Below are positions 55,449 to 63,525 of a DNA stretch of 64,000 bases, piece after piece. Source of the DNA: Amycolatopsis solani (GTDB lineage: Bacteria; Actinomycetota; Actinomycetes; Mycobacteriales; Pseudonocardiaceae). The stretch covers positions 2,914,001 to 2,978,000 of the forward strand of contig NZ_JAWQJT010000001.1 in NCBI RefSeq assembly GCF_033441515.1, in the 5' to 3' direction. Position 1 is the first letter of the stretch, and each line of letters opens with the position of its first letter. The notes beneath the pieces are model-generated. The model saw nothing but the letters and a program-made list of their open reading frames with translations. It made no database searches and was not told the DNA's origin. A program made the translations under genes and the position numbers.

Positions 55449-56450
55449 GTGAAGAAGATCATCAACGATCCGGCGAACGTGGTCGCGGAGTCACTGCGGG
55501 GGCTCGCCGCCGCGCACTCCGACGTCCTGCGCGTCCAGTACGACCCCGATGTCGTCGTCCGGGCCGACGCCCCGGTCGCGGGCAAGGTCGCCGTCATCTC
55601 CGGTGGCGGCTCCGGGCACGAGCCGCTGCACGGCGGCTTCGTCGGCCGGGGCATGCTCGCCGCCGCCGTGCCCGGCGCCGTGTTCACCTCGCCGACGCCG
55701 GACGCCGTGCACGCCGCCGTCACCGCGACCACCGGCGACGCGGGCGCGCTGCTGATCGTCAAGAACTACACCGGTGACGTGCTGAACTTCGAGACGGCCG
55801 CCGAACTGGCCGCCGCCGAGGGCCTCGAAGTGCGCAGCGTCGTGATCGACGACGACGTCGCGGTCAAGGACTCGACCTACACCGCCGGCCGCCGCGGGGT
55901 CGGCGGGACGGTGCTGCTGGAGAAGATCACCGGCGCCGCCGCCGAGCGCGGGGACTCGCTCGACGCCGTGACCGCGCTGGCGCAGAAGGTGATCGCCCAG
56001 GTGCGGTCGATCGGCGTCGCGCTGACCGCGCCGACCGTGCCGCACGCCGGCACCCCGAGCTTCGAGCTCGACGACGGCGAGATCGAGTTCGGCATCGGCA
56101 TCCACGGCGAGCCCGGCCGCGAGCGGATCCCGCTCGAACCGGCGGACGCGCTGGTGGCGCGGATGGTCGAGGCCGTCGTCACGGACCTGCCGTTCGCCTC
56201 CGGCGACCGCGTCCTGCTGTTCACCAACTCCATGGGCGGTACCCCGCTCGTCGAGCTGTACCTGGCCCACGGCATCGCTGAGCGCTTGCTCGCCGAGCGT
56301 GGGATCGTGGTCGAACGCCGGCTGGTCGGCCCGTACATCACCAGCCTCGAGATGCAGGGGATGAGTCTGACGTTGCTCAAACTGGACGACGAGCTGACCG
56401 AGCTCTGGGACGCCCCGGTCAACACCGCGGCACTGCGGTGGGGGCTCTGA
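55449..56450 (+). CDS. dhaK: Dihydroxyacetone kinase subunit DhaK
   Basis: DhaK is the substrate-binding subunit. It holds dihydroxyacetone through a hemiaminal to His. The 333-residue protein has ISGGGSGHEPLHGGFVGRGML near residue 54 and the covalent-His segment EFGIGIHGEPGRE near residue 220. The GTG at 55449 follows GGAGG. The stop overlaps the dhaL start (TGATG). Together with DhaL and the PTS-type DhaM it phosphorylates dihydroxyacetone with PEP as the final donor. Confidence 0.95.
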   Translation: MKKIINDPANVVAESLRGLAAAHSDVLRVQYDPDVVVRADAPVAGKVAVISGGGSGHEPLHGGFVGRGMLAAAVPGAVFTSPTPDAVHAAVTATTGDAGALLIVKNYTGDVLNFETAAELAAAEGLEVRSVVIDDDVAVKDSTYTAGRRGVGGTVLLEKITGAAAERGDSLDAVTALAQKVIAQVRSIGVALTAPTVPHAGTPSFELDDGEIEFGIGIHGEPGRERIPLEPADALVARMVEAVVTDLPFASGDRVLLFTNSMGGTPLVELYLAHGIAERLLAERGIVVERRLVGPYITSLEMQGMSLTLLKLDDELTELWDAPVNTAALRWGL

Positions 56451-57079
56451 TGACCTGCAAGGCCGAGGGGGTCGCGGCGGCCGTGCGCGCCGCCGCGGCG
56501 GTGGTCGCCGAGCACCGCGTGGAACTGATCGACCTCGACCGCGCGATCGGCGACGGCGACCACGGCGAGAACCTGAACCGCGGTTTCGCCGCCGTCGTCG
56601 CGGCGCTCGACGCGGGTGCGCCGGACACCCCGGGCGGGGTGCTGAAGCTGGTCGCGACGACGCTGATCTCCAAGGTCGGCGGGGCGGCAGGCCCGTTGTA
56701 CGGCACGGCTTTCCTGCGTGCGTCGGCCAAGCTGGGCACGGCCGGCGACCTCGACGTCCCGGCGCTGCTGGAGGCGTTGCGGGCCGGCCTCGAAGGCGTC
56801 CAGGCCCGCGGGAAGGCCGTCGCCGGCGACGCGACCATGGTCGACGCCCTGATCCCCGCGGTTTCGGCCGCGGAGAAGGCGGCCGGGGACGGTGGTGACG
56901 TCGCCGCGGTGCTGACCGCCGCGGCCGACGCCGCCGACCGGGGTGCGGAGTCCACAGTGGACCTGGTGCCGCGCAAGGGCCGGGCGTCCTACCTCGGCGA
57001 GCGCGCGGTCGGGCACCTGGACCCCGGCGCCCGGTCGTCGGCGCTGCTGCTGCGGGCGTTCGCGGAGGCCGCCCGGTGA
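56450..57079 (+). CDS. dhaL: Dihydroxyacetone kinase subunit DhaL
   Basis: DhaL is the ADP-binding subunit that passes phosphate from DhaM to dihydroxyacetone. The 209-residue helical barrel has the magnesium-binding aspartates in RAIGDGDHGENLNRGF (about 32-47) and GGAAGPLYGTAFLRA, and closes with GRASYLGERAVGHLDPGARSSALLL. ATG 56450. The stop overlaps dhaM in GTGA. The presence of a separate DhaM means that it should use the phosphotransferase chain rather than free ATP. Confidence 0.95.
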   Translation: MTCKAEGVAAAVRAAAAVVAEHRVELIDLDRAIGDGDHGENLNRGFAAVVAALDAGAPDTPGGVLKLVATTLISKVGGAAGPLYGTAFLRASAKLGTAGDLDVPALLEALRAGLEGVQARGKAVAGDATMVDALIPAVSAAEKAAGDGGDVAAVLTAAADAADRGAESTVDLVPRKGRASYLGERAVGHLDPGARSSALLLRAFAEAAR

Positions 57080-57747
57080 GCGTGGGGATCGTGCTCGTTT
57101 CGCACAGCGCCAAACTCGCCGAGGGCCTGGCCGAACTGGCCGCCCAGATGGCGCCGGACGTCACCATCGTGCCGGCCGGCGGCCTCGCCGACGGCTCGAT
57201 CGGCACCGACTACGACGAGGTCGTCGCGGCCACCCAGCGCGCCGACCGCGGCGACGGCGTCGTGCTGCTCTACGACCTCGGCAGCGCGCAGATGACCGCC
57301 GAGCTGGCCGTCGAATCGCTGGCCGACCCGTCGGCGGCCGTCGTCGCGGACGGCCCGCTGGTCGAGGGCGCGATCGCCGCCGCCGTCGCGGCCCAGTCGG
57401 GGCAGGACCGCAAGGCGGTGGCCGAGGCCGCCGCGGCGGCCGGGATCCCCGACGACCTCCAGCCCGTCGAGCCCGCGGCCGGTGAGGCGGAACTCGAGCT
57501 GGAGCTGCGCAACGACGTCGGGTTGCACGCCCGGCCCGCCGCGGTGCTGGTGCGCACGCTCAGCGGGTTCGACGCCGAGGTCACCGTCCGGCTCGGCGAC
57601 CAGGAGGCCGACGGCCGCAGCGTGCTGGCCCTGATGTCGCTCGGTGCCCGTCAGGGTGACCGGATTTTCTTGCGGGCGCGCGGCCCGCAGGCCGCCGCGG
57701 CCTTGGAGAAGGCAAAGGAGCTGGTGGACGGCAATTTCGGCGAGTGA
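57076..57747 (+). CDS. dhaM: DhaM-HPr fusion, PTS phosphocarrier for dihydroxyacetone kinase
   Basis: The 223-residue protein has an EIIA-Man-like DhaM domain with the phosphorylated His H10 in VLVSHSAKLAEG, an Ala-rich linker (about 100-135), and a C-terminal HPr domain with the active His H151 in GLHARPAAVLV. The enzyme-I-like domain found in E. coli DhaM is absent, so phosphate should come from the cell's general EI. The start is GTG 57076. It is the last gene of dhaKLM. Confidence 0.93.
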   Translation: MSVGIVLVSHSAKLAEGLAELAAQMAPDVTIVPAGGLADGSIGTDYDEVVAATQRADRGDGVVLLYDLGSAQMTAELAVESLADPSAAVVADGPLVEGAIAAAVAAQSGQDRKAVAEAAAAAGIPDDLQPVEPAAGEAELELELRNDVGLHARPAAVLVRTLSGFDAEVTVRLGDQEADGRSVLALMSLGARQGDRIFLRARGPQAAAALEKAKELVDGNFGE

Positions 57748-57865
57748 AGCGGGGTCGCCGACCGGGTGACTTGAGCGGTACTGACTCGATTCCGTCTGGG
57801 CTTCGCGCGGTTCCGCGTGGCAGTATCGGGGCAATTACCAGCGAGTAACATCTCTGGAGGCCTCG

Positions 57866-59632
57866 ATGGCGCGGGACATCTCGACAGTCGGAGTGATCGG
57901 CCTGGGCACGATGGGGGCCGGGATCGCCGAAGTGCTCGCGCGCAGCGGGCTCGACGTCGTCACGGTCGAGCTCGACGAGGCAGGCGTCGCGCGGGGACGC
58001 GGGCACTTGCAGCACTCCACCGAGCGGGCGCTTTCCGGTGGCAAGCTGGATGCTCCGGGGCGTGACGCGCTGCTGGGCCGGATCCGTTACAGCACATCGC
58101 TTTCCGATCTGTCCGATGTGGACCTGGTGATCGAGGCGATCCCGGAGAGCCTCGAGCTGAAGGCCGACGTCTTCACCGAGCTCGACAAGATCACCCGGCC
58201 CGAGGTCGTGTTCGCGTCGAACACGTCGTCGCTGTCGATCACCGAGATCGGGGTGCACACCACGCGTCCCGGCAAGGTCGTAGGCATGCACTTCTTCAAC
58301 CCGGCGCCGGTGCAGAAGCTCGTCGAGATCGTCAAGACCGTGGTGACCGAGCCCGAGGTGGTCACCGAGGTCGTCGCGTTCGCCGAGCGGCTCGGCAAGG
58401 TGCCGGTGGTGATCGGCGACCGGGCCGGGTTCATCGCGAACGCGCTGCTGTTCGGCTACCTCAACCACGCGGTGCGGATGTACGAGCAGCGCTACGCCAC
58501 CCGCGAGGACCTCGACGCCGCGATGCGCTTCGGCTGCGGCTACCCGATGGGCCCGCTCGCGCTGCTCGACCTGATCGGGCTGGACACCGCGAACGAAATC
58601 CTCGACACGATGTACCACCAGTCCCGCAACCGGCTGCACGCGCCGGCACCGCTGCTGAAGCAGATGATCACGGCCGGCCTGCTCGGCCGCAAGACCGGCC
58701 GCGGCTTCTACACCTACGACGCCCCGGACTCGCCGAACGTGGTCGCGTCCGACGTCGTGTCCACTGTGGACCCCGCGCCGCCGCGGCCGGTGACCCGGGT
58801 CGGCGTGGTCGGCACCGGGACGATGGCCACCGGCATCGCGGAGGTGTTCGCGAAGCGCGGCCTCGACGTCGTGCTGCGCGCCCGGAGCCTGGAGAAGGCC
58901 CAGGCGTCGGTGGCGAAGGTGAAGAAGTCGCTCGACAAGGCCGTGGTCCGCGGGAAGCTGTCCGAAGAGGACGCTTCGGCCGCGCTGGCCCGGATCACCC
59001 CGGTGACGGACTTCGAGGCACTGGCCGACGTCGACCTGGTCATCGAGGCGGTCGCCGAGGAGCTTTCGGTGAAGCAGGCGGTGTTCGCGGCCCTGGACGA
59101 GGTGGTCCGCCCCGGCGCGGTGCTCGCCACGACGACGTCCTCGCTCCCGGTGATCGAGTGCGCGGCGGCGACCTCCCGGCCGTCCGATGTGGTCGGTCTC
59201 CACTTCTTCAACCCGGCCCCGGTGATGAAGCTCGTCGAGGTGGTCTCGACGATCGCGACCGCCCCGGACGTGGTCTCGACGGCGAGCGCGGTCTGCACGG
59301 CGATCGGCAAACACGCCGTCCACTGCGGCGACCGCGCGGGTTTCATCGTCAACGCGCTGCTGTTCCCGTACCTCAACGACGCGGTGAAGATGCTGGAGGC
59401 CCACTACGCGGAGGCGGACGACATCGACACGGCCATGAAGGTGGGCTGTGGCCTGCCGATGGGCCCGTTCGAGCTGCTGGACGTCGTCGGGCTGGACGTT
59501 TCGCTGGCCATCCAGCGGACGTTGTACCTCGAGTTCCGCGAGGAGGGCTTCGCGCCGGCGCCACTGCTGGAGCACCTGGTGACGGCCGGGCGGCTGGGCC
59601 GTAAGACCGGGAAGGGCTTCAAGGACTACTGA
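57866..59632 (+). CDS. Duplicated 3-hydroxyacyl-CoA dehydrogenase (two full copies fused)
   Basis: The 588-residue protein is an internal tandem duplication. Each half has a dinucleotide motif (VGVIGLGTMGAGIAEVLA near residue 8; VGVVGTGTMATGIAEVFA near residue 313), IEAIPESLELK or IEAVAEELSVK, the FFNPAPVQKLVEIV/FFNPAPVMKLVEVV segment with the catalytic His just before it, and a C-terminal domain ending GLLGRKTGRGFYTY or RLGRKTGKGFKDY. The enzyme oxidises 3-hydroxyacyl-CoA with NAD, and fused forms occur in PaaH-like proteins. Both active sites look intact. ATG 57866 follows GGAGG. Confidence 0.93.
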   Translation: MARDISTVGVIGLGTMGAGIAEVLARSGLDVVTVELDEAGVARGRGHLQHSTERALSGGKLDAPGRDALLGRIRYSTSLSDLSDVDLVIEAIPESLELKADVFTELDKITRPEVVFASNTSSLSITEIGVHTTRPGKVVGMHFFNPAPVQKLVEIVKTVVTEPEVVTEVVAFAERLGKVPVVIGDRAGFIANALLFGYLNHAVRMYEQRYATREDLDAAMRFGCGYPMGPLALLDLIGLDTANEILDTMYHQSRNRLHAPAPLLKQMITAGLLGRKTGRGFYTYDAPDSPNVVASDVVSTVDPAPPRPVTRVGVVGTGTMATGIAEVFAKRGLDVVLRARSLEKAQASVAKVKKSLDKAVVRGKLSEEDASAALARITPVTDFEALADVDLVIEAVAEELSVKQAVFAALDEVVRPGAVLATTTSSLPVIECAAATSRPSDVVGLHFFNPAPVMKLVEVVSTIATAPDVVSTASAVCTAIGKHAVHCGDRAGFIVNALLFPYLNDAVKMLEAHYAEADDIDTAMKVGCGLPMGPFELLDVVGLDVSLAIQRTLYLEFREEGFAPAPLLEHLVTAGRLGRKTGKGFKDY

Positions 59633-60145
59633 TCAGTTCCCCAGGCTGATCGCGACGCGGCCGTACCGCGCGTCGTCGGGCTGGACCATGATCCGGCCGC
59701 GGTGGGAGACCTCGACCAGGTAGAACTTTTCGCCGGCCGGGACGTTCGGTGCGGAGAGGGAGAACACGCACGTCCCGGCACCGTTCGAGTGCCCGGTTCC
59801 CAGCGCGCCTTGGGAGAGCACAGTTCCGGCCGCGTTGTAGACAGTGACCGCCGTCCCGGTGGTGATGTCCGAGTAACCTCCGGAGCCGCCGCAGGTGCTG
59901 TAGCCGTACCCGGTGCTGTACAGCGTGAACGTGCCACTGAGGTCGAACGACTGCCCGGCGGTCACGGCCGGTGCGCTCGGCGAGTCGGCGCGGGCCAGGT
60001 CGAGGCCGACCCACAGGGCGCCCACCAAAGCGGCGCCCGCGGCGCCGGCGAGAAGCAGGTGCCAGAAGCTGGTCCGTGCCCGCGCGGGCGGTGGTACCGG
60101 CGGCGGCCACGAATCGGGGATGACGGGTTCGAACGCGTCGGTCAT
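59633..60145 (-). CDS. Membrane-anchored protein with beta-sandwich ectodomain
   Basis: The 170-residue protein has a Pro-rich cytoplasmic start (PPPVPPPARA), one membrane helix (about residues 27-50), and an ectodomain of about 115 residues with many Gly/Ser/Thr/Tyr (SGTFTLYSTGYGYSTCGGSGGYSDITTGTAV) and two cysteines that could form a disulfide. No family is recognised. ATG 60145 is preceded by GGAGGTG. It is convergent with the duplicated dehydrogenase with no gap. It may be a surface protein. Confidence 0.7.
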   Translation of the reverse strand: MTDAFEPVIPDSWPPPVPPPARARTSFWHLLLAGAAGAALVGALWVGLDLARADSPSAPAVTAGQSFDLSGTFTLYSTGYGYSTCGGSGGYSDITTGTAVTVYNAAGTVLSQGALGTGHSNGAGTCVFSLSAPNVPAGEKFYLVEVSHRGRIMVQPDDARYGRVAISLGN

Positions 60146-60250
60146 CGTGGCACCTCCGGTCGGCACGGTCGGGTGTGGTCCGTTCGTGCGAAAGAGGTCG
60201 GCCGGAGAGCGAGGGCTGTTACCCCCGTGCCCGGATCGTGATCACGTGGA

Positions 60251-60661
60251 TCAGCGCCCGGCTACCTCGCCGAGGACGGGCTTCACGTCCAGGATCGGGG
60301 TGCCGTCGATGGCTTCCAGGCCGGTGACCGTGAGCGTGCCCTTGTCCGCTGCCGTCACGGTGACCGTGTGGAGGCCGATCGGGTTGGGGCGGTCCGGGGA
60401 GCGGGTCGAGAACACGCCCGTGCTCGGGCGGGCCGGGTCGCCGCGGGGGTGGACCGCTCGGACTTCGCGGTCGGCTTCGTGCAGCCACGTGAGCAGGACC
60501 AGGCGGTCGCCCGGGCGCAGGTCGGCCGCCGCCGCGTGGAAGTCGGGGGCGAAGACCACGTGGGCCGGTGGGGCGCCCTCGTCGCCCTGTTTCGGGGCGG
60601 CGGCGCGGTCGGTCAGGGGCGACCGCACGTGGGCTACCGGGCGGACCTCGTAGCTCGTCAC
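60251..60661 (-). CDS. TsaA/TrmO-like SAM-dependent tRNA methyltransferase
   Basis: The 136-residue single-domain protein has the TrmO signature SPDRPNPIGLHTVTV (about residues 82-96) and FAPDFHAAAADLRPGDRLVLLTWLHEAD. TrmO N6-methylates t6A in tRNA-Thr. This copy lacks the longer C-terminal part of E. coli TrmO, so its target may differ. The GTG start at 60661 overlaps the stop of the deaminase gene (GTGA). It is the last gene of a three-gene operon with an LLM oxidoreductase and the deaminase. Confidence 0.85.
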   Translation of the reverse strand: MTSYEVRPVAHVRSPLTDRAAAPKQGDEGAPPAHVVFAPDFHAAAADLRPGDRLVLLTWLHEADREVRAVHPRGDPARPSTGVFSTRSPDRPNPIGLHTVTVTAADKGTLTVTGLEAIDGTPILDVKPVLGEVAGR

Positions 60662-61083
60662 GTGTAGTACCCCTCGACCGGCACGCGGGCCTCGTCGAAC
60701 AGGGCGGGGCCGTCGAGTTCGTAGCCCCAGGTGACCGGCGGGCGCAGGGTGAGGAACTGCTCGGTCGAGAGCGCGTACACGACGCGGCCCAGCCCGGACC
60801 GCTCGATCGCGCCGGTGCACATGCCGCAGGGCTGGGTGCTGGTGTACATCGTTGTCGCCGCCGCGGTTTCCGGGTCCAGGTTCTGTGCGGCCCAGCGGGC
60901 GAGCTTCAGCTCCGGGTGGGCGGTGATGTCGTCGTCGGTCAACGACGTGTTGCGGTCTTCGGCGATGACCTTGCCGTCGGCGTCGGCCAGCAGGGAGCCG
61001 AACGGCGGGTTGCCGTGCTCCTCGCGGGCTTCGCGGGCCAGCTCGATCGCCCGCCGCAGCAGGGCCTCTTCGGTTTCCTTCAC
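60658..61083 (-). CDS. Zinc-dependent nucleoside/base deaminase
   Basis: The 141-residue cytidine/deoxycytidylate-deaminase-fold protein has the zinc-site motifs AHPELKLARWA (H-x-E, with Pro between) and TQPCGMC (PCxxC). A related group includes guanine, cytosine and tRNA deaminases. The substrate cannot be fixed, but short size and HPE (not HAE) are like guanine/other base deaminases. The GTG start at 61083 overlaps the upstream LLM gene stop (GTGA). The TrmO-like gene follows in the same way. Confidence 0.87.
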   Translation of the reverse strand: MKETEEALLRRAIELAREAREEHGNPPFGSLLADADGKVIAEDRNTSLTDDDITAHPELKLARWAAQNLDPETAAATTMYTSTQPCGMCTGAIERSGLGRVVYALSTEQFLTLRPPVTWGYELDGPALFDEARVPVEGYYT

Positions 61084-61919
61084 CGGTTCTCCTTCCAGGA
61101 CGCGGCCACCGCCGCGAGGTCTCGCCACGCCACCTCGGGGCGGAGCGTTTCGGCCGGGTCCGTGTCGAACGGGTCGAGCACGACGGTTTCCGCGCCCAGC
61201 GCGCGCAGCTGCGTCAGGTCGTCGACGACCTGCTCGAGGGTGCCTTCACCGGCCCGCCGGTCCGGCCCGGTCACCGGGGATCCGGTCACCCGCAGCAGGA
61301 TCCGCGGCGCGAAGGCGGGCACCGGCTCGTCGCCGGCCAGCTTTTCCAGCCGGGCCAGGCCTTCCCGGAACCCGGGCATCGTCAGCCGCAGCGGGTGCCA
61401 CGCGTCGCCGAGCTCGATCGCGCGGCGCAGGCCGGCGTCGCTGTGGCCGCCCAGCCAGAGCGGGATCGAGCCCGCGCGGTAGTCGTCGTGGTCGGCCCAG
61501 GCCGCGCGGATCGTCCGCAGGTACTCGGTGGTGAGCTTCCCGCGTTCCCTGAACGGCACGCCCAGCGCGTCGAACTCCTGCTTCGCCCAGCCGATGCCGG
61601 CGCCGAGCACCAGCCGGCCGCCGCTCAGCGCGTCGAGGTTCGCCGCCATCCGGGCCACCAGCAGCGGATGCCGGTACGGCACGACCAGCACGGTGGTGCC
61701 GAGCCGCACCCGCTCGGTGACGCCGGCCAGCCACGACAGCGTCGTGAACGGCTCGTAGAACGGCGCCGGGTACTGCCCGGCGACGTCCGGCGTGATGGCG
61801 ACGTGGTCGGACACCATCAGCAGGTCGTAGCCGAGACCTTCCACCGTCCGAGCCCACGCGCGCAGGACGCCCGGATCCGTGCCGGGACCGAAGTTGGGGA
61901 CGTTCACGCCGATCTTCAC
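61080..61919 (-). CDS. LLM-class F420-dependent oxidoreductase
   Basis: The 279-residue TIM-barrel luciferase-like protein begins VKIGVNVPNFGPGTDPGVLRAWART, and the family cores VSDHVAITPDVAGQYPAPFYEPFTTLSWLAG and GGRLVLGAGIGWAKQEF are clear. The substrate is unknown. It is not the same subtype as the copy at 18.3 kb. The start is GTG 61919, in a divergent gap with an Lrp regulator. It heads an operon with the deaminase and the TrmO-like gene. Confidence 0.85.
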   Translation of the reverse strand: MKIGVNVPNFGPGTDPGVLRAWARTVEGLGYDLLMVSDHVAITPDVAGQYPAPFYEPFTTLSWLAGVTERVRLGTTVLVVPYRHPLLVARMAANLDALSGGRLVLGAGIGWAKQEFDALGVPFRERGKLTTEYLRTIRAAWADHDDYRAGSIPLWLGGHSDAGLRRAIELGDAWHPLRLTMPGFREGLARLEKLAGDEPVPAFAPRILLRVTGSPVTGPDRRAGEGTLEQVVDDLTQLRALGAETVVLDPFDTDPAETLRPEVAWRDLAAVAASWKENR

Positions 61920-62012
61920 GGGGAAAGGCTATCGGCGCTCCGGCCCTGATCGGAAGGAAGCAATCACGGCGTTGATCGGCTCGGGCCGTGGATCTCGCGG
62001 TAGATTCGGCGG

Positions 62013-62477
62013 ATGACCGTGAGTCTCGATCAGACGGACTGGGCCATCCTCGTCGAGCTCCAGCGCGACGCCCGGCTGCCGCTCACCGAGCTGGGCCGCC
62101 GCGTGAACCTCAGCGCGTCCGCGACGACCGAACGGCTCCGGCGGCTCGAGGCCACCGGCGTGATCACCGGTTACCGCGCGCAGGTCGACCTCGGCAAGGT
62201 CGGCTACGCGGTGCTCGCCGTCGTCCGGCTCAAGTACCCGGGCAGCCGGCACGAGGCACTGCACAAGCTGCTCGCCGAGCGCCTCGAGATCCTCGAATGC
62301 CTGCGCACCACCGGCGACGACTGCTACACGCTCAAGATCGGCGCCGCCTCGATGGCCCACCTCGAGCACACGATGGACGAGCTCGCCCAGTTCGGCAGCA
62401 CGACCACGAACGTCGTCTACAGCCAGACCCTGCCCTACCGCGGCCCGCAGGAACCCGCCCGTGACCCCGGTGCCTGA
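62013..62477 (+). CDS. Lrp/AsnC family regulator
   Basis: The 154-residue protein has an N-terminal HTH (LDQTDWAILVELQRDARLPLTELGRRVNLSASATTERLRRLEATGVI, residues 5-51) and a RAM/ACT-like ligand domain (TGYRAQVDLGKVGYAVLAVVRL). ATG 62013 follows TAGATT (62001-62006) by 6 nt, so it is probably leaderless. It is divergent from the LLM/deaminase/TrmO operon and may regulate it. The next gene overlaps its 3' end by 17 bp. Confidence 0.9.
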   Translation: MTVSLDQTDWAILVELQRDARLPLTELGRRVNLSASATTERLRRLEATGVITGYRAQVDLGKVGYAVLAVVRLKYPGSRHEALHKLLAERLEILECLRTTGDDCYTLKIGAASMAHLEHTMDELAQFGSTTTNVVYSQTLPYRGPQEPARDPGA

Positions 62478-62988
62478 GCGCGTCGTCGTCTACGGCGTGA
62501 CCGGCTCGGGCAAGTCGACGCTCGCCGCCCGCATCGCCGAGCGCACCGGCCTGCCGTACGTGTCGGCGGACGACCTCACCTGGCAGCCGGGCTGGGTGGA
62601 GGTGCCCACCGAGGAGCAGCGCCGCCGGATCGCCGAGGTGTGCGCGGGGGAGCGCTGGGTGCTCGACGCCGCGTACAGCCGGTGGCGGGACGTCGTGCTG
62701 CCGCGCGCACAGCTCATCGTCGGCCTCGACTACCCGCGCCGGCTTTCGCTGAGCCGCCTGGTGCGGCGGACGTTGCTGCGTTCGCTGACCCGGGAGCGGA
62801 TCTGCAACGGCAACGTCGAATCGTTCCGGCAGATGTTCTCCCGTGACTCGATCATCCGCTGGCACTTCACGTCGTTCGCGAAGAAGCGGGCGACCATCCG
62901 GGCCTGGGCCGCCGAGCCGCCGTGCGCCGCCGTGGTCGTCCGGCTGACTTCCCCGCGCGAGGCGCGCCGCTGGCTCGGCACCCTCTGA
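62461..62988 (+). CDS. P-loop nucleotide kinase-like protein
   Basis: The 175-residue protein has Walker A GVTGSGKST (about residues 12-20) and an adenylate-kinase-like core (AARIAERTGLPYVSADDLTWQPGW, then LDAAYSRWRDVVLPRAQLIVGLDYPR). It lacks a clear Walker B for a larger AAA protein. Such DNA-topology-modulation/adenylate-kinase-related proteins (FlaR-like) have unknown substrates. The start is GTG 62461 inside the Lrp gene. It converges with the second Lrp gene 2 bp away. Confidence 0.82.
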   Translation: MTPVPERVVVYGVTGSGKSTLAARIAERTGLPYVSADDLTWQPGWVEVPTEEQRRRIAEVCAGERWVLDAAYSRWRDVVLPRAQLIVGLDYPRRLSLSRLVRRTLLRSLTRERICNGNVESFRQMFSRDSIIRWHFTSFAKKRATIRAWAAEPPCAAVVVRLTSPREARRWLGTL

Positions 62989-62990
62989 CG

Positions 62991-63467
62991 TCAGGCGCCC
63001 GGCGGCAGCAGCGGACCGCCGCTCCAGTGCTGGAACACCAGGTTCGTGTGGACGCGGGCCACCTCGTCCCGCGCGGTCAGCTCGTCGAGGACCAGGCGTT
63101 GCAGCTCGCCGGCCGAGCTGGTGGCGACGTGGGCGAGGAAGTCGTCCGGGCCGGTCAGGTGGTAGACCGCGCGCACCTCCGGCAGGGACAGCAGGTGCTC
63201 GATGAACGGGTCCACCAGCGGCCGCCGGTGCGGCCGGACCTGGACGAACAGGAAGGCCTCCAGCGGACGGCCCAGCTTGGCCGCGTCGACCGAGGCGTGC
63301 TGGCCGGTGATCACGCCCGTGTCGCGCAGCCGGGCCACGCGGTCGAGGCAGGTCGAGGGCGCGATGCCGACGGCGGCCGCCAGGTCCTTGTTCGTGATCC
63401 GGGCATCGTTCTGCAGCAGACGCAGAATCCGGAGGTCGACCGGACTCAGTTCGACGGAATCGGACAT
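62991..63467 (-). CDS. Lrp/AsnC family regulator (BkdR-like position)
   Basis: The 158-residue protein has the HTH (LSPVDLRILRLLQNDARITNKDLAAAVGIAPSTCLDRVARLRDTGVI, residues 7-53) followed by the AsnC ligand domain. ATG 63467 gives the usual Lrp N-terminus, and the longer frame runs into the divergent gene's region. It is divergent from a PLP enzyme. The 58-bp gap contains a 12-bp perfect palindrome. Local control of the PLP enzyme gene is likely. Confidence 0.9.
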   Translation of the reverse strand: MSDSVELSPVDLRILRLLQNDARITNKDLAAAVGIAPSTCLDRVARLRDTGVITGQHASVDAAKLGRPLEAFLFVQVRPHRRPLVDPFIEHLLSLPEVRAVYHLTGPDDFLAHVATSSAGELQRLVLDELTARDEVARVHTNLVFQHWSGGPLLPPGA

Positions 63468-63512
63468 CGGCGAATGATATCCGAGAGTCTTGCTCTCGAT
63501 CCGGGGAAAGAT

Positions 63513-63524
63513 CGAGCATGCTCG
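63513..63524. promoter_or_regulatory. Palindrome between Lrp regulator and PLP-enzyme gene
   Basis: CGAGCATGCTCG is a perfect 12-bp palindrome ending 1 bp before the ATG of the PLP-enzyme gene. A second dyad, GAGAG/CTCTC, lies at about 63483-63497. They are candidate Lrp sites. Confidence 0.45.
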
Positions 63525-63525
63525 C

